Below, piece by piece: positions 1-12,078 of a stretch of 64,000 nucleotides of DNA. Numbering within the stretch: the stretch's first letter is position 1; the number at the start of each line of letters is the position of its first letter. The notes under the pieces were generated by a model. It saw only the letters and a program-made list of their open reading frames with translations. It did no database searches and was not told the origin of the DNA. Both the position numbers and the translations under genes were made by a program. Source of the DNA: Craterostigma plantagineum (Eukaryota; Streptophyta; Magnoliopsida; Lamiales; Linderniaceae); contig JAPQWV010001350.1 in assembly GCA_027422505.1 (NCBI GenBank), positions 1 through 64,000 of the forward strand, read 5' to 3'.

Positions 1-1056
1 AAAAATAAAGCATTGAAAAAAAAGAGGGGGCAACCTCAATTAAATCCCTCTTTCCAACTTTTCATCAACTAACTCCCCATCTCATTTAATTTATTACTAA
101 ACTCCCTAATTCAAAACATTCATACACAACACTACCCATTTTACTGAATGGACGAATTTGCCCCTCATTTACAATTTTTTAAATCTTTTGTTCTCCAATT
201 CAATCGATGACACCCACTTTGCCCAACGTTCTCAGACTCGTCACCCTGTTTTTCTCCCCTTCGTCTTCAGCTCCTCGCCGGAAAAGCTCCTAGCCTATCC
301 AATCACAGTGAGTTTCTCGGTCCAGGTACGCTTAGGTAAGTTTTCTATTTTTTTCCCACCGATGGTTACTCGTCGAGGTTCTTGACTCGAGCGTACGGAC
401 TTGAGCTCGATCGAACGAGTTGAATCTCGACATGGGCCAAGCACAGAAGCTATTCGACCTCAAAAGACGTGGTGCTGTGGACTTATGTGGTCGATGGGTA
501 TGGCAAAGCTGGAAACCTAAAGAAAGCGAGGAGTTGTTCGACGAAATGCCTGAAAGAAACATCGCCTCATTGAGCTCGATAATGTCCGCCTTCGTCAGAG
601 TAGGAGATTACAAGCAAGCGCTACACATCTACAGAACGATGCAAGAATCAGATTCCTCCATTCACAACGCGTCGATCCTCATCAGCAGGCTCACTACGTG
701 TGCCCCATCTGGGCTCGCTTGCTCACGGCTCGTCGGTCCACTCTTACTAACTTCATTTAGTTGGCAACTTCAGATAAGAGGTGATTATTTGGTACTGTTC
801 AAGTGTTGAAACGTGTTTTCTAATAACTGTTCAAGGTGGAAACATGTTTTTGGTACTACAAAAAAAACAAATATAGGTACTGTAAAAACCAACATAGGTA
901 CTGTAATTTTTTATCTTTTGGTGCTAATGCAGTTTTTATGGTATGATCATACATGAATCTTTGTTCTCTATCGGGTCAATGATGTTAGCGGGGAGATCTT
1001 GTTGGTCTATTTAGCCTTGTAATTTTTTTTTGTGAAATAAAAAATAAAGCATTGAA
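1..1056. repeat. Tandem duplicate of the left end of GGTAC element 1 plus its flank
   Basis: Positions 1-943 repeat positions about 1041-1974 almost base for base, including the A-rich flank, the terminal repeat tip at 27 and the PPR fragment. Similarity stops after 943. Positions 944-1056 then hold sequence not seen elsewhere in the window, leading into the second copy. The flank with its AAAAAAGAG site is present in front of both copies, so this looks like a tandem duplication that took the element's left end together with host DNA, not a second insertion. The copies differ mainly by one-base gaps. The left breakpoint lies outside the window. Confidence 0.75.
420..809 (+). pseudogene. Captured PPR gene fragment, copy A
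   Basis: The open frame contains wording typical of plant pentatricopeptide repeat (PPR) proteins: KLFD, then LFDEMPERN, a segment ending YKQALHIYRTMQES, and the remains of an LTACAHLGSL-type motif. Only about two to three PPR units of 35 residues are present. PPR proteins bind organelle RNA, but a piece this short with broken frames cannot do so. The fragment lies inside the left arm of the GGTAC transposon and is repeated at 1471 and 21239, so it was captured once and copied with the element. The parent gene is not in the window. Confidence 0.7.
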
Positions 1057-1470
1057 AAAAAAGAGGGGGCAACCTCAATTAAATCCTCTTTCCAAACTTT
1101 CATCATCACTAACTCCCCATCTCATTTAATTTATTACTAAACTCCTTAATTCAAAACATTCATACACAACACTACCCATTTTACTGAATGGACGAATTTG
1201 CCCCTCATTTACAATTTTTTAAATCTTCTCTTCTCCAATTCAATCGTTGACACCCACTTTGCCCAACGTTCTCAGACCTCGTCACCCTGTTTTTCTCCCC
1301 TTCGTCTTCTTCTCCTCGCCGGAAAGGCTCCTAGCCTATCCAATCACAGTGGGTTTCTCGGTCCAGGAAGCTTAGGTAAGTTTTCTGTTTTTTTCACCGA
1401 TGGTTACTCGTCGAGGTTCTTGACTCGAGCGTACGGACTTGAGCTATGATCGAACGGAGTTGATCTCGAC

Positions 1471-1848
1471 ATGGGCCAAGCACAGAAGCTATTCGACCTC
1501 AAAGGACGTGGTGCTGTGGACTTATGTGGTCGATGGGTATGGCAAGCTGGAAACCTAAAGAAAGCGAAGGAGTTGTTCGACGACATGCCTGAAAGAAACA
1601 TCGTCTCATTGAGCTCGATAATGTCCGCCTTCGTCAGAGTAGGAGATTACAAGCAAGCGCTGCACATCTACAGAACGATGCAAGAATCAGAGTCCTCCAT
1701 TCACAAACGCGTCGATCCTCATCAGCAGTCTCACTACGTGTGCCCATCTGGGCTCGCTTGCTCACGGCTCGTCGGTCAACTCTTACTAACTTCATTTAGT
1801 TGGCAACTTCAGATAAGAGGTGATTATTTGGTACTGTTCAAGTGTTGA
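1471..1848 (+). pseudogene. Captured PPR gene fragment, copy B
   Basis: This is the second copy of the captured pentatricopeptide fragment, inside element 1 proper. It reads LFDLKGRGAVDLCGRWVW, then LFDDMPERN and YKQALHIYRTMQES before losing frame near 1705. Compared with the copy at 21239 it lacks a stretch coding for DEIPQRDVVLWTNMV, so the two elements descend from a common ancestor with a longer fragment. No start codon context or downstream PPR units support a working gene. Confidence 0.7.
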
Positions 1849-2029
1849 AACGTGTTTTCTAATACTGTTTCAAGTGTGGAAACATGTTTTTGGTACTACA
1901 AAAAAACAAATATAGGTACTGGAAAACCACATAGGTACTGTAATTTTTTATCTTTTGTGCTAATGCAGTTTTTATTATTCAGTGGTTTACTGTATATATT
2001 GTCATCATGACTCAGTTGTAATACTGTAT

Positions 2030-5000
2030 TTTTTGGTACTACAACGTCCATGTTGGTACTAGTCAGTGTACAATGTCATATATTGGCACTACAAATTAGA
2101 GCTAGCGTATTTCGACGCCGTTCGCCCGGTAACGTACAAGATACTACAAATTAGCTACGAGGGTACTACAACATAGACGTTTATGGTACTCCAAACAACC
2201 ATGTTGTGTGACTGCAAACGTGTAAATATTGGTACTTACAAATTAGAGAGCGTATTTCACCGTCGGATTATTTTTTGGTCCGTGAGTACGTTACCATGGT
2301 TTAAATTATTAAGTTAATCATTTAGTACTACAATAGCCTAAGTTATGGTACTGCAATCATCCACATGTTTGTACTTCAAATGTCTATATATTGGTACCAC
2401 AAATCAGAGCTAGCGTATTTCGACGCCGTTCGCCAAATACGTAAAAGATACTACAAACTACCAACAAGGGTCTTCAATAGAGACGTTTATGGTACTGCAG
2501 ACGTGTATATATTGGTACTAGACAAATTAGAGACCGTATTTCGACGTCACCGTGGGTTTAATTTTATTATGTGTCGTATTTTGGAAGTTAACATGGCTTA
2601 TTTCACAATAATCTATGTGTTTTCGATAATTAAAAACCTAGTACGACAAAGATACTACAAGTAACCTACGGATGGTACTACACAAGCATATATTATGGTA
2701 CTACGTGAAAGATACTACAAACAACATATAGATGGTACTGCGGTGGCATATGTTATGGTACTCGGCAGTAGTCCATATATGGTAGTACAAAAGTGTTTAC
2801 ATTGGTACCTACGATTAGAGGGCGTATTTCGCGTGTTTTTGACATCAACTGAGGGGTACGAGAAAGATACTACAAACAACCTACCAGTGGTACTACAGTG
2901 GCATAAGACATGTACTGCAATCATCCAGATGTTGGTACTTCAAATGTGTTTATATTGGTACCAAATTAGAGCTATGGTATTTTGGTGCCGTTCGCGCCGG
3001 TACGTAAAGATACTATAAACTACCTACGTAGGAACTACAACAGCGACATTTATGGTACTGTGCGAAAACCATGTTGTGGTATTGCAAACGTGTATATATT
3101 GGTACTACAAATCAGACAGCAATTTCGACGTCGTTCGGATTATTTTTGGTCCGTGAGTACGTTACCATAGTTAAATATACTAAGTTTATCGTTTGGTATC
3201 AAAATTGGTGGTTAACATTTAGAATCAAGTATTATTACATTGAAACGCCAACTTTCTTTCAAATAAGTGATGTTAGTAACCACATCTTACTACATAGTCA
3301 CAGATTTTTTGTATGTTGAAAGTTAGTTGTTTATGTTCTATTTGCCAAATGTTTAAGTTTTGTTATTCGCCGCATTTTGTAAGCTCTCAGGCGTTAATTG
3401 CTCAACAATCTATGTGTTTCGACCATCAAACAAATGGTACGGCGAAGGTACTACAAACAACCTATTGACGGTAGTACAATAGCATAAGTTATGATACTGC
3501 AAAAGTCCACACATGGGTACCCGCAAATGTATTTAATTGATACCGCAAATTTAGTTTTGGATGTAGTTCGTGCCGTTTGCCCGGTACATAAAAGATACTA
3601 CAAATAACCTACAGATGATACTACGATAGCATATGTAATGGACTGGCAGAAGTCCATATATTGTACTACAAAAGTATTTAAATTGGTACCACAAATTAGA
3701 TGGCGTATTTCGACGTTGTTCGGGTTATTTTTAGGTCCGTGAGTACGTTAAATACACTAAGATGATCATTTGGTATCATAATCGGCGGGTTAACTTTATT
3801 AATGAAGGATTATTACATTGAAATGCCGACTTTCCTTCTACTTAAATGATGCTATTTACAATATCTTACTACATATTGAAGATTTTTCGTATGTAGAAGC
3901 TAGTGTTTATGTTTTATGTTGCCATATTTTAATTTTTTGTTATTTGCCACATTATGTAGCTCTCAGGCGTTAATTGCTCAAGAATCTACGTGTTTTTTAC
4001 AATCAAAATATGGTACGACGAAGGCACTACAAACAACCTACAAATGGTACTACAATAGCATAGTTAATGGTACCACAAAAGTCCATATGTAGGTACCACA
4101 AACGTGTTTATATTGGTACCACAAATTAGTTTTTGAAGTATTTCAACGTTGTTCGCCCGGTACGTAAAAGATACTACAAACAACCTAGAGATGGTACTGA
4201 TACATAGGTTATGGTACTACAGAAGTCCATATATAGGTACTAACAAAAGTGTTTAAATTTGTACCACAAATTAGATGGCGTATTTCGACGTTGTTCGGTT
4301 ATTTCTAGGTCTGTGAGTACGTTACCATGGTTAAATATAGTAAGCTGATCGTTTGGTATCATAATTGGCGGGTTAACATTTAGAATCAAGGATTATTACA
4401 TTGAAATGCCAACTTTCCTTCTACTTAAATATGCTAGTTACAATATCTTACTACATAGTGAAGATTTTTCGTATGTTGGAAGTTAGTGTTTATGTTTTAT
4501 GTTGTCACATGTTAATTTTTTGTTATTTGCCACATTATGTAAGCTCTCAGGCGTTAATTGCTCAAGAATCTACGTGTTTTCGACAATCAAAATAATGGTA
4601 TGGCGAAGGTACTACAAACAACCTACGGATGGTTCTATATTAGCATAAGCAATGGTACCACAAAAGTTCATATGTAGGTACCACAAACGTGTTTATAGTG
4701 TACCACAAATTAGTTTTGGAGTATTTCAACGCCGTTCATCCGGTACGTAAAAGATACTACAAACACCTACAGATGGTACTACGACAGCATATGTCATGGT
4801 ACTGCAGAAGTCCATATATAGGTACTACAGAAGTGTTTACATTGGTACCGACAAATCACACAAGGGGTATAACAAAGATACTACAAATAACCTACGAATG
4901 GTACTACGGTAGCATAAGTTATGGTACTGCAATCATCCACATGTTGGTACTTCAAATGTCTTTATATTGGTACCACAAATCAGAGCTAGCGTATCGCTTC

Positions 5001-5760
5001 TCGCCAAGTACGTACAGATACTACAAATTACCAACGAAGGGCACTGAAATAGAGACATTTATGTTACTGCAAAGAACCATGTTGTGGTACTGCAAACGTG
5101 TGTTTAATTTTAGGTGCCGTATTTTGGAAGTCTCATGTCTTATTTGCAAATTATCTACGTGTTTTTATCATTAAAAATTTAGTACGAAAAAGTATATTAC
5201 AAGTACATACGATGGTACTACACTAGCATATATTATGGTACTACGTACATCTGCATATTGGTACTACAAAAATCTATATATTGGTACTACAAGATTTAAC
5301 GTTGCCATATCTTTTATTTTTGTTATTTGCTGCATTATGTAAGCTCTAAATCCTTAATGCTCAAGATTCTAGTGTTTTGACAATCGAACGAATGGCACGG
5401 AAAAGGTACTAGAAACGACCTAATTATGCTACTACGAAAGCATATACTATGGTACTATCAAGTTCCACATCTAGGTACTACAAACGTCTACGTATTGGTA
5501 CCACAAATTAGATTTGGCGTATTTCGAAGCCGCTCGCACGGCACGGAAAAGATACTACAAATGACCCAATTATGGTACTACGAAAACATTCACTATGGTA
5601 CTGCAATCGTCCACATCTAAGTACTACAAACGTCTAATAATTAGATTTGGCGTATTTCCAAGCCGTTCGCACGGCACTGAAAAGGTACTACAAATGACCT
5701 AATTATGGTACTACAAAGCATATACTATGGTACTGCAACCGGCCACATTTAGATACTACA
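2030..5760. repeat. GGTAC-rich higher-order repeat array in element 1
   Basis: Short phrases such as GGTACTACAAA, GGTACCACAAATTAGA and GATACTACAAACAACCTAC recur every 30-60 bases. They are organised in a longer unit. The landmark AGCTCTCAGG occurs at 3382, 3958 and 4542, spacings of 576 and 584 bases. Each unit also holds a GTCCGTGAGTACGTTACCATGG phrase (given here in part) and a stretch without GTAC around the landmark. The open frames across this tract are low-complexity by-products of the repeats. Confidence 0.8.
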
Positions 5761-6581
5761 AACGTGTTAGTTCAGGTACTACAAAAAAACTGGAACAAAA
5801 CAGAAACAAATCAGAAAACTGAGGATCAACAGCATATCAGTCCAAAACACACATACATATCACTCAAACAGGTGGAGCATGCAACTAAATCGTCCGTAAG
5901 TATCGTGGCAGCAAGCCACGATACAATTCAACGTCGACTTCGTCAAGATACCTCCCACGAGCCACCGGTCCGACGATGTATCGATCCGTGGGCATTGCAG
6001 TATGTACACTACAATCCACGCTCTCCGAATTAGAAGCTAACAGTCCCTAATTTGAATGATACCAAGTTCCCAATTCGAAAAACGAAATAATTAAACCCTG
6101 CCATAAACCCTAAATTCGAGTCGTAATCACAAATTAAAACATAGCCCGACATTAAATCTTTCAAGAAATGCAACTATGAAAGCCCTAATCTCTACATTAA
6201 CCCAAAATGCCATAAAAAACGAAAAATTAAAGTCGAAAAACGGTGTCAAGAGGCCGTTTTTACAGTATACAGTTCTTACAAGTCGATAAAGGTGTGAAGC
6301 CCTAAGAATCTCGTTCGCTGCTCATTGTGAATGTGAAGATGAGAATCGGCCGACTTTTCTGTGCTCGCTTTCGTTCTGCTTTTCGTCGTCTGTTGTTCGT
6401 CGTCGTTCTCTCTATAAGTGAATTCACAAGGTTATTTTGGAATATTTATATTTTACAGGGGTATATTTGTCTATTAGGTAGCTATGTGATAGATAAGTTT
6501 GAAAGGGGGAATTTAGTGATAAATGAATTGGAAGGGGGAGTTAGTTGATGAATATTTTGGGGTGTAGGGAATAGATTTGCC
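5761..6581. other. Shared 3' region and right terminal repeat of element 1
   Basis: This stretch matches 24300-25507 of the second GGTAC element. It has no GTAC array. It carries a telomere-like AAACCCTAA box near 6105 and several pyrimidine-rich stretches, which is what a captured 5' end of a host gene could look like. No protein is recognisable on either strand. The right terminal repeat occupies roughly 6460-6581. Confidence 0.5.
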
Positions 6582-6590
6582 AAAAAAGAG
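6582..6590. other. Right target-site duplication of GGTAC element 1
   Basis: AAAAAAGAG here is identical to 1057-1065 on the other side of the element. The same nine bases also precede the duplicated left end at 18-26. The match falls exactly at the terminal repeat tips, which is why I trust it despite the low complexity. Confidence 0.7.
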
Positions 6591-6750
6591 AGTATGGATA
6601 GAAAAGAAAAGAAAAACCTTTCAGTGGGTATATTGTAAATAAAGCAAATTCAAAGTAATATTAATCAGATAAAATGTAATAAACGATCACAAAATCGAAA
6701 TTACTCATACACTTCTCTACTGTTCACCATCATCAGCTGTGCTACACCGA

Positions 6751-6759
6751 AAACCCTAA
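6751..6759 (+). promoter_or_regulatory. Telo-box AAACCCTAA in the XPD leader or promoter
   Basis: AAACCCTAA lies 57 bases before the XPD start codon. This box is known from plant housekeeping and cell-cycle gene promoters and is bound by telomere-repeat-binding and Pur-alpha-type factors. With element 1 ending at 6581, only 234 bases of original upstream DNA remain between the transposon and the ATG, and the box is inside them. Confidence 0.5.
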
Positions 6760-6815
6760 AACCTTTCATTTCCAATCCAAAAAAGAAAAGGAGGAAAGAA
6801 GAGCAAAGATCGACG

Positions 6816-9800
6816 ATGAAGTTTCAACTTGAAGACGTAACGGTGTACTTTCCCTACTCGCATATCTACCCAGAGCAATACTCGTACATGCTCGAACTCA
6901 AACGCGCTTTGGACGCAAGGGGGCATTGCCTATTGGAGATGCCGACGGGCACGGGCAAGACTATCGCTCTCTTGTCGTTGATCACAAGCTACGTTCTGTC
7001 GAAACCTTCGAACCCCGTCAAGCTAATTTACTGCACTCGAACCGTGCACGAGATGGAGAAGACCCTTGCAGAGCTCAATTGCTCCACAAGTAACTTTCTT
7101 ATTTCGATTTTGATTGTTCGGATATGGTTTATTTGGATTTACGCTCGATAGGAGAAGAGATTAATGTAGTTTCCCTTTTTCTTGTGACAATATCAATTGA
7201 AATGGTCTCCCATGTAATTTGTTTGAGCTTCATACCATGTTTGGACACCACCTCAATTTAGTTTTCGTAATTGTTTCAGGTACCAGATTGAGCAATTGGG
7301 TCCCTCGGCGAGGATTTTGGCTTTGGGGCTATCGTCGAGGAAGAATTTGTGTGTTAATCCGAGGGTGGTGTCGGCAGAGAATAGGGACAGTGTGGATGCG
7401 GCGTGTCGGAAGCTGACGGCGAGCTGGGTTAGGGCTATGGCTGTGGAGAATCCAAATGTTCCCTTGTGTGATTTCTATGAGGGTCTGGAGAAAGCTGGAT
7501 CAGATGCAGTGTTGCCCCCGGGAGTTTACACATTGCAGGTTAGGTTGTAGAATCATTGAAGGCGTCGTTTATCTTTATGTTATTTGTATATCTTTATGGA
7601 TCTATAATCCGAAAGAATTGAGTAGTTCTTCTATCCATATTTAATTATTTGGAGGTTTGGATGATGATTGGAAGTGTTTCTGGTGAATTGGATCTTATTG
7701 ACAATCTTTCTTCTTGGAAAGAAAAAGATCAAATCTTTGCTTAATATTCCTACATCTGGTCTTTGGTGATGTTTTTTGAAGTATTGATCCCTTGTTATGT
7801 CGGCTGCAACATCCCTATTTGAAAAAGCATATTATAAACTGTGATCTTTTTGTGTGATTATTATTTTAAGGATCTGAGGGCGTTTGGGAAGGAAAGAGGT
7901 TGGTGCCCTTACTTTCTAGCCCGCCATATGGTGCAATTCGCCAATGTAGTCGTTTATAGCTACCAATATCTGCTTGATCCAAAGTTGCTCAAATAATATC
8001 AAAAGAAATGCAACGAGAGTCAGTTGTGGTGTTTGATGAGGCTCACAACATAGATAATGTGTGCATTGAGGCCCTTAGTGTGAGTGTCAGAAGGCAGACA
8101 CTTGAAGGTGCATCGAGGAACTTGAATAGGATGAACACTGAGATTGAAAGGTACATGTGTGGTCATCTGGCTTGGTGATGTTTTTGGTCAAAAAATTTGG
8201 GAAATGAAATCAAAGACTTGTTGAGTTACTGATTCATAGTGGATCGAATTTTGAAAAAGAAAGATGCATATTTTCTTTCTTTCCTCTGAACTTTCTTCTA
8301 ACATGGTAGGAAGGTTAAAGGCCACGGATGCTGGCCGATTGCGTGCAGAATACAACCGTCTTGTTGATGGCTTGGCACAGAGGGGGAATCTTCCCGGTAT
8401 CTTGAATTCGTGCATTACCTCATGAATTCTAAAATACACCTTTCCACTATACCGTGCTAATTGGAATATCTGTCTATTTCAGCTTCTGATACATGGTTAG
8501 CAAATCCAGTCTTGCCTGAAGATATATTGAAGGAAGCAGTGCCGGGAAATATCAGACGTGCAGAGCACTTCTTGTCGGTATTAAGGAGGTTGGTCCAGTA
8601 CCTAAAAGGGCGACTGCAGACAGAAAATGTTGAAAAGGAGGGTCCTGTTACATTTGTTGCATCAATCATTCCCAAGTTGGAATCGACCAGAAAATGTTGA
8701 GGTTTTGTTATGACCGGCTTCATTCACTTTTGCTGACTTTGGAGATAACTGATACAGATGAATTTATACATATCCAAACTATTTGTGATATGGCTACTCT
8801 TGTGGGGACTTACACTCGAGGATTTTCAATTATTATTGAACCTTTTGATGAAAGAATGCCCCACATACCCGACCCTGTACTACAGGTTCGTGCGTAGAAT
8901 TTTTTTTATTTACTCCAGAATGCTTGTGCATGTTTCTATTCTTTTCACTAGTCCCACTTATTGCCACAACTCTGAAATATTATTTGTGCTTGATATTCAG
9001 CTCTGCTGTCATGATGCTTCTCTTGCTATAAAGCCGGTGTTTGAACGGTTCCAATCTGTTGTGATTACTTCTGGGACACTCAGCCCCATTGATCTCTATC
9101 CTCGTCTGCTTAATTTCAACCCTGTTGTTAGTCGAAGCTTTACAATGTCCTTGACAAGAGATTGTATATGCCCGATGGTTCTCACTAGAGGAAGGTAAAA
9201 TAACTGGAGCTCATGTTCGCATCTTCTGCTAGAAAGTTGTGGACATTTTGTGAAATCATTCTGTATTATATCTGAAATTAATATACTGGTACATTTAACT
9301 CTTTCTTGTGTGCGGGCTTCTTGTCAGTGATCAATTTCCCGTGAGCACAAAGTATGATCTTAGGAGTGACCCCGGTGTGGAGAAAAATTATGGGAAACTT
9401 CTTCTCGAAATGGTGTCTGTTGTCCCAGATGGAATTGTGTGCTTCTTTGTCAGTTACTCTTACATGGATGGAATTGTTAATAGCTGGCATGAAACGGGAA
9501 TTCTAAAGGTAAGCAAGTGATTCACACCATTAAGTCTATAGTATTCACAACCGCGCCTTGTGTTGAATATGAATCTCATTTCGAATCTGTTGCAGGAGAT
9601 AATGCAACATAAGCTTGTCTTCATAGAGACGCAAGATGTAGTTGAAACAACCCTTGCTCTAGACAACTACCGTAAAGCTTGTGATTGTGGTAGAGGTGCT
9701 GTCTTCTTCTCTGTTGCAAGGTATCTTCAGACCCAATGTCTTGTTCTGCAATTTTGCTTTCGTATTTAGCTTAGTTGATATGATACCTAAATTAGTTATG

Positions 9801-11565
9801 TTGGGAGATCTAGATTAGTTGATTTATTAAATATCAGTTCATTTATGCCGTGCGTCATATATGCATCCTTTTGACAGTATTTTCCTTGTAAATCTGGACT
9901 CTATTCGATATACTGTGCAGTGGTTGCTACGTGCTTTTCCTATAGTTAGCTGAATGATTCTCTTGTTAGCCATAGAGAATAGAAGAGGTATAACCTCACT
10001 GAAGAAATGAAGTTTCCTAGTGGCTAGCAGTCTTAGGTCTTTTATGAATTGGAGACAGATTACACCCATCTATTCCAGTATTCATCCTCATCACTAGAGC
10101 AGCAATATTTGCAACCTTTTAATATTCTACTATCGTTAATTTTTGTACAGGGGAAAAGTGGCAGAGGGCATTGATTTTGATAGACACTATGGAAGACTAG
10201 TTATTATGTTTGGTGTTCCATTCCAGTACACTCTGAGCCGGTCAGTTGTTCAAGTTACTTATTTTTTTCGTAATTCCACCTTAGTCTGTAAATTGGAGTA
10301 AGGCTGAAGAACCTAGTTCATGCATAGAATTTATTTTCCCTGAAATGAGGTTGCTGCCCTCAGGCAAATTGACTAGGATTTGAATTAGGAGCATCCTTGA
10401 TTTGGCGATATATTTATTTTCTTTGTGCGCTGGGTGTTTTATCATATAGAGGAGGAATCTGAAAAAAAGAAATGTTCAAAAAAATTCATTATTGACAGAA
10501 ACCCAGTTCTTGTAAAACTATAAATCGTGTGGGACTGGATTTTTCGACTCTTGTATGGGGTAGGGAGCTTGACTGTTTCTCTACAATAAAAAAAGCATTC
10601 CTAATGAGTTTTGCATCATATCATCAGCCGTTTTGAATGAGTACCCCCAGAAGAAATCAATTAAGAACATGGAAGTCATTTGTGTCAATGCATATCTACT
10701 TTGTGTACCTAAGAGTGAGAATAATTGCATGCCTCGCTCTTTTGCTTTATTTGGACTCTAATTAGCTACATTCCTCCTGCAGAATTTTACTTGCGAGATT
10801 GGAGTACCTGAGGGAGACTTTCCAAATAAAAGAGGGTGATTTCTTGACTTTTGATGCTTTGGTAAGCTAATTTTCACTTGGATTCTAATCTACGAGAAGT
10901 TTATGGTTTGGAGATTCGACTCACATGAATGACAATGTATCATGCTCAGAGACAAGCTGCTCAATGTGTGGGCCGTGTAATCAGGTCGAAAGCAGATTAT
11001 GGGATGATGATTTTTGCTGATAAGAGGTTCACACTTTCTCCACTTTTAACCACAGTTAGTAATTTTTTCTAGCAATTGATCCTGAGCATATAGTTCTGAG
11101 AAGTGAGAACATTTATTACCCGTCCTTAATTTCTACGTTTTGAATGTAACAAGATCAAAGTTTTCACCAACCTGGTAATTTTCAGCCTAACCTAACCTTT
11201 TATGGCATCATGTTTCAGATATAGCCGTCATGACAAGCGCTCAAAGTTGCCAGGTTGATACTGTCTCATTTGCGTGAGGCCCACCTTAATTTGAGTACTG
11301 ACATGGCCGTTCATATAGCACGAGAGGTATTTATTGAAGCGCATATGATTCCATATCATGTTTCTTATCTTAGTTAATGAGTTGAATTGCAATGGTAGCT
11401 TGTAAAACTACGCGACTATATACGTCATTTCTTTCACTGCTTATGCAGTTCCTGAGGAAAATGGCCCAACCATATGACAAAACTGGTGCAATGGGTAAAA
11501 GAACTCTCCTCTCACAAGAAGACCTCGAGAAAATGGTCAATGGAGCCTCAGAATTATTGTTTTGA
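6816..11565 (+). CDS. UVH6: TFIIH helicase subunit XPD / UVH6 (RAD3 family), frame broken by single-base gaps
   Basis: This is the 5'-3' DNA helicase of TFIIH, acting in nucleotide excision repair and transcription initiation in the nucleus. Exons: 6816-7089, 7280-7539, 7871-8150, 8314-8396, 8483-8885, 9001-9194, 9328-9508, 9596-9720, 10151-10240, 10783-10861, 10950-11026, 11219-11326, 11449-11565, all with GT-AG borders. The Walker A motif PTGTGKT is at residues 43-49. All four iron-sulphur cysteines are visible ([28 protein letters not shown]). DEAH lies in exon 3 and [14 protein letters not shown] (motif VI) in exon 11. Frame is lost by one missing base near 7077, 7984, 8668 and 11258; on either side the protein is intact and conserved. 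The ATG at 6816 gives the family's usual N-terminus. The C-terminus after EDLEKM diverges from the Arabidopsis protein. Its 3' end faces the R3H gene 513 bases away. Confidence 0.93.
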
Positions 11566-12078
11566 GAGGTACTTAGTAAATCTGCAGCATCAGTTTGTCC
11601 TGTTTTCTATTTATTTTTCTACCATTGAGAAGTGCATATGCTTGCAGCTTCCTTTTCTTCCAAGTGAAATTAATACTTGAGAGTAGCATCCTCATTGTTT
11701 TGGTTCAACCTCTTGTTTCTGTTTTTCTAATCTGTAGATTGATGACATGGAATGAAAATCAGCGTTAAAAAGCGAAATCTCTTGGTTATGGCATTCCTTT
11801 TTCGTAGTAACCTTTAGAATATCTTAACTTCTTAAGTACTCCGCAAGTAAATGTAGATAGACATAAGCCAAGAAACAGTTACAAGAGATGAGCAGCATCT
11901 GAATAACATTACATGACCGTTTGATTGCTCGGGCCCGAAAAGGTAACATTTATCCTTCGCCGATGCGAAGAAATGAGTGACCGTCCCCTGTGGGCCGTTG
12001 AGCACTTATTGTATGCAGTGACTGATTTAATGGTACATACATAGATAGTATTACACATTGATTGATCTGCTCCTAACA
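11566..12078. other. Intergenic stretch between convergent XPD and R3H genes
   Basis: This holds the presumed 3' untranslated regions of XPD (plus strand) and the R3H gene (minus strand). It is moderately AT-rich, with no open frame that resembles a protein and no repeat shared with the rest of the window. Confidence 0.6.

Larger units (their letters stand above)
1066..6581. mobile_element. GGTAC-rich non-autonomous transposon, copy 1 (Pack-MULE-like)
   Basis: The left tip begins GGGGCAACC. The right tip read on the other strand begins GGCAAATC. Both ends then share the phrase TCAACTAACTCCC and a loosely matching stretch of about 100 bp, that is, degenerate long terminal inverted repeats. 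A 9-bp duplication AAAAAAGAG flanks it at 1057-1065 and 6582-6590. Inside, in order, are a PPR gene fragment, a long tract of GGTAC-containing repeats, and a shared 3' region (about 5760-6450) without transposase. The 8-9 bp duplications and long ends fit a Mutator-like element carrying a host gene piece. A hAT affiliation is less likely because the tips do not look like hAT ends. Confidence 0.78.

Noticed and set aside
2365..5620. Many open frames with Trp/Tyr-rich repeats (WYHKSELAYFDAV, LVLQM) in the GGTAC arrays
   Set aside because: They appear in all frames and on both strands, change frame between units and are simple translations of the repeat phrases.
1..6581. Possibility that the regularly spaced GGTAC phrases are a CRISPR array
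   Set aside because: Repeat lengths and spacers vary continuously, the phrases are related to each other, and the host is a plant nuclear genome.
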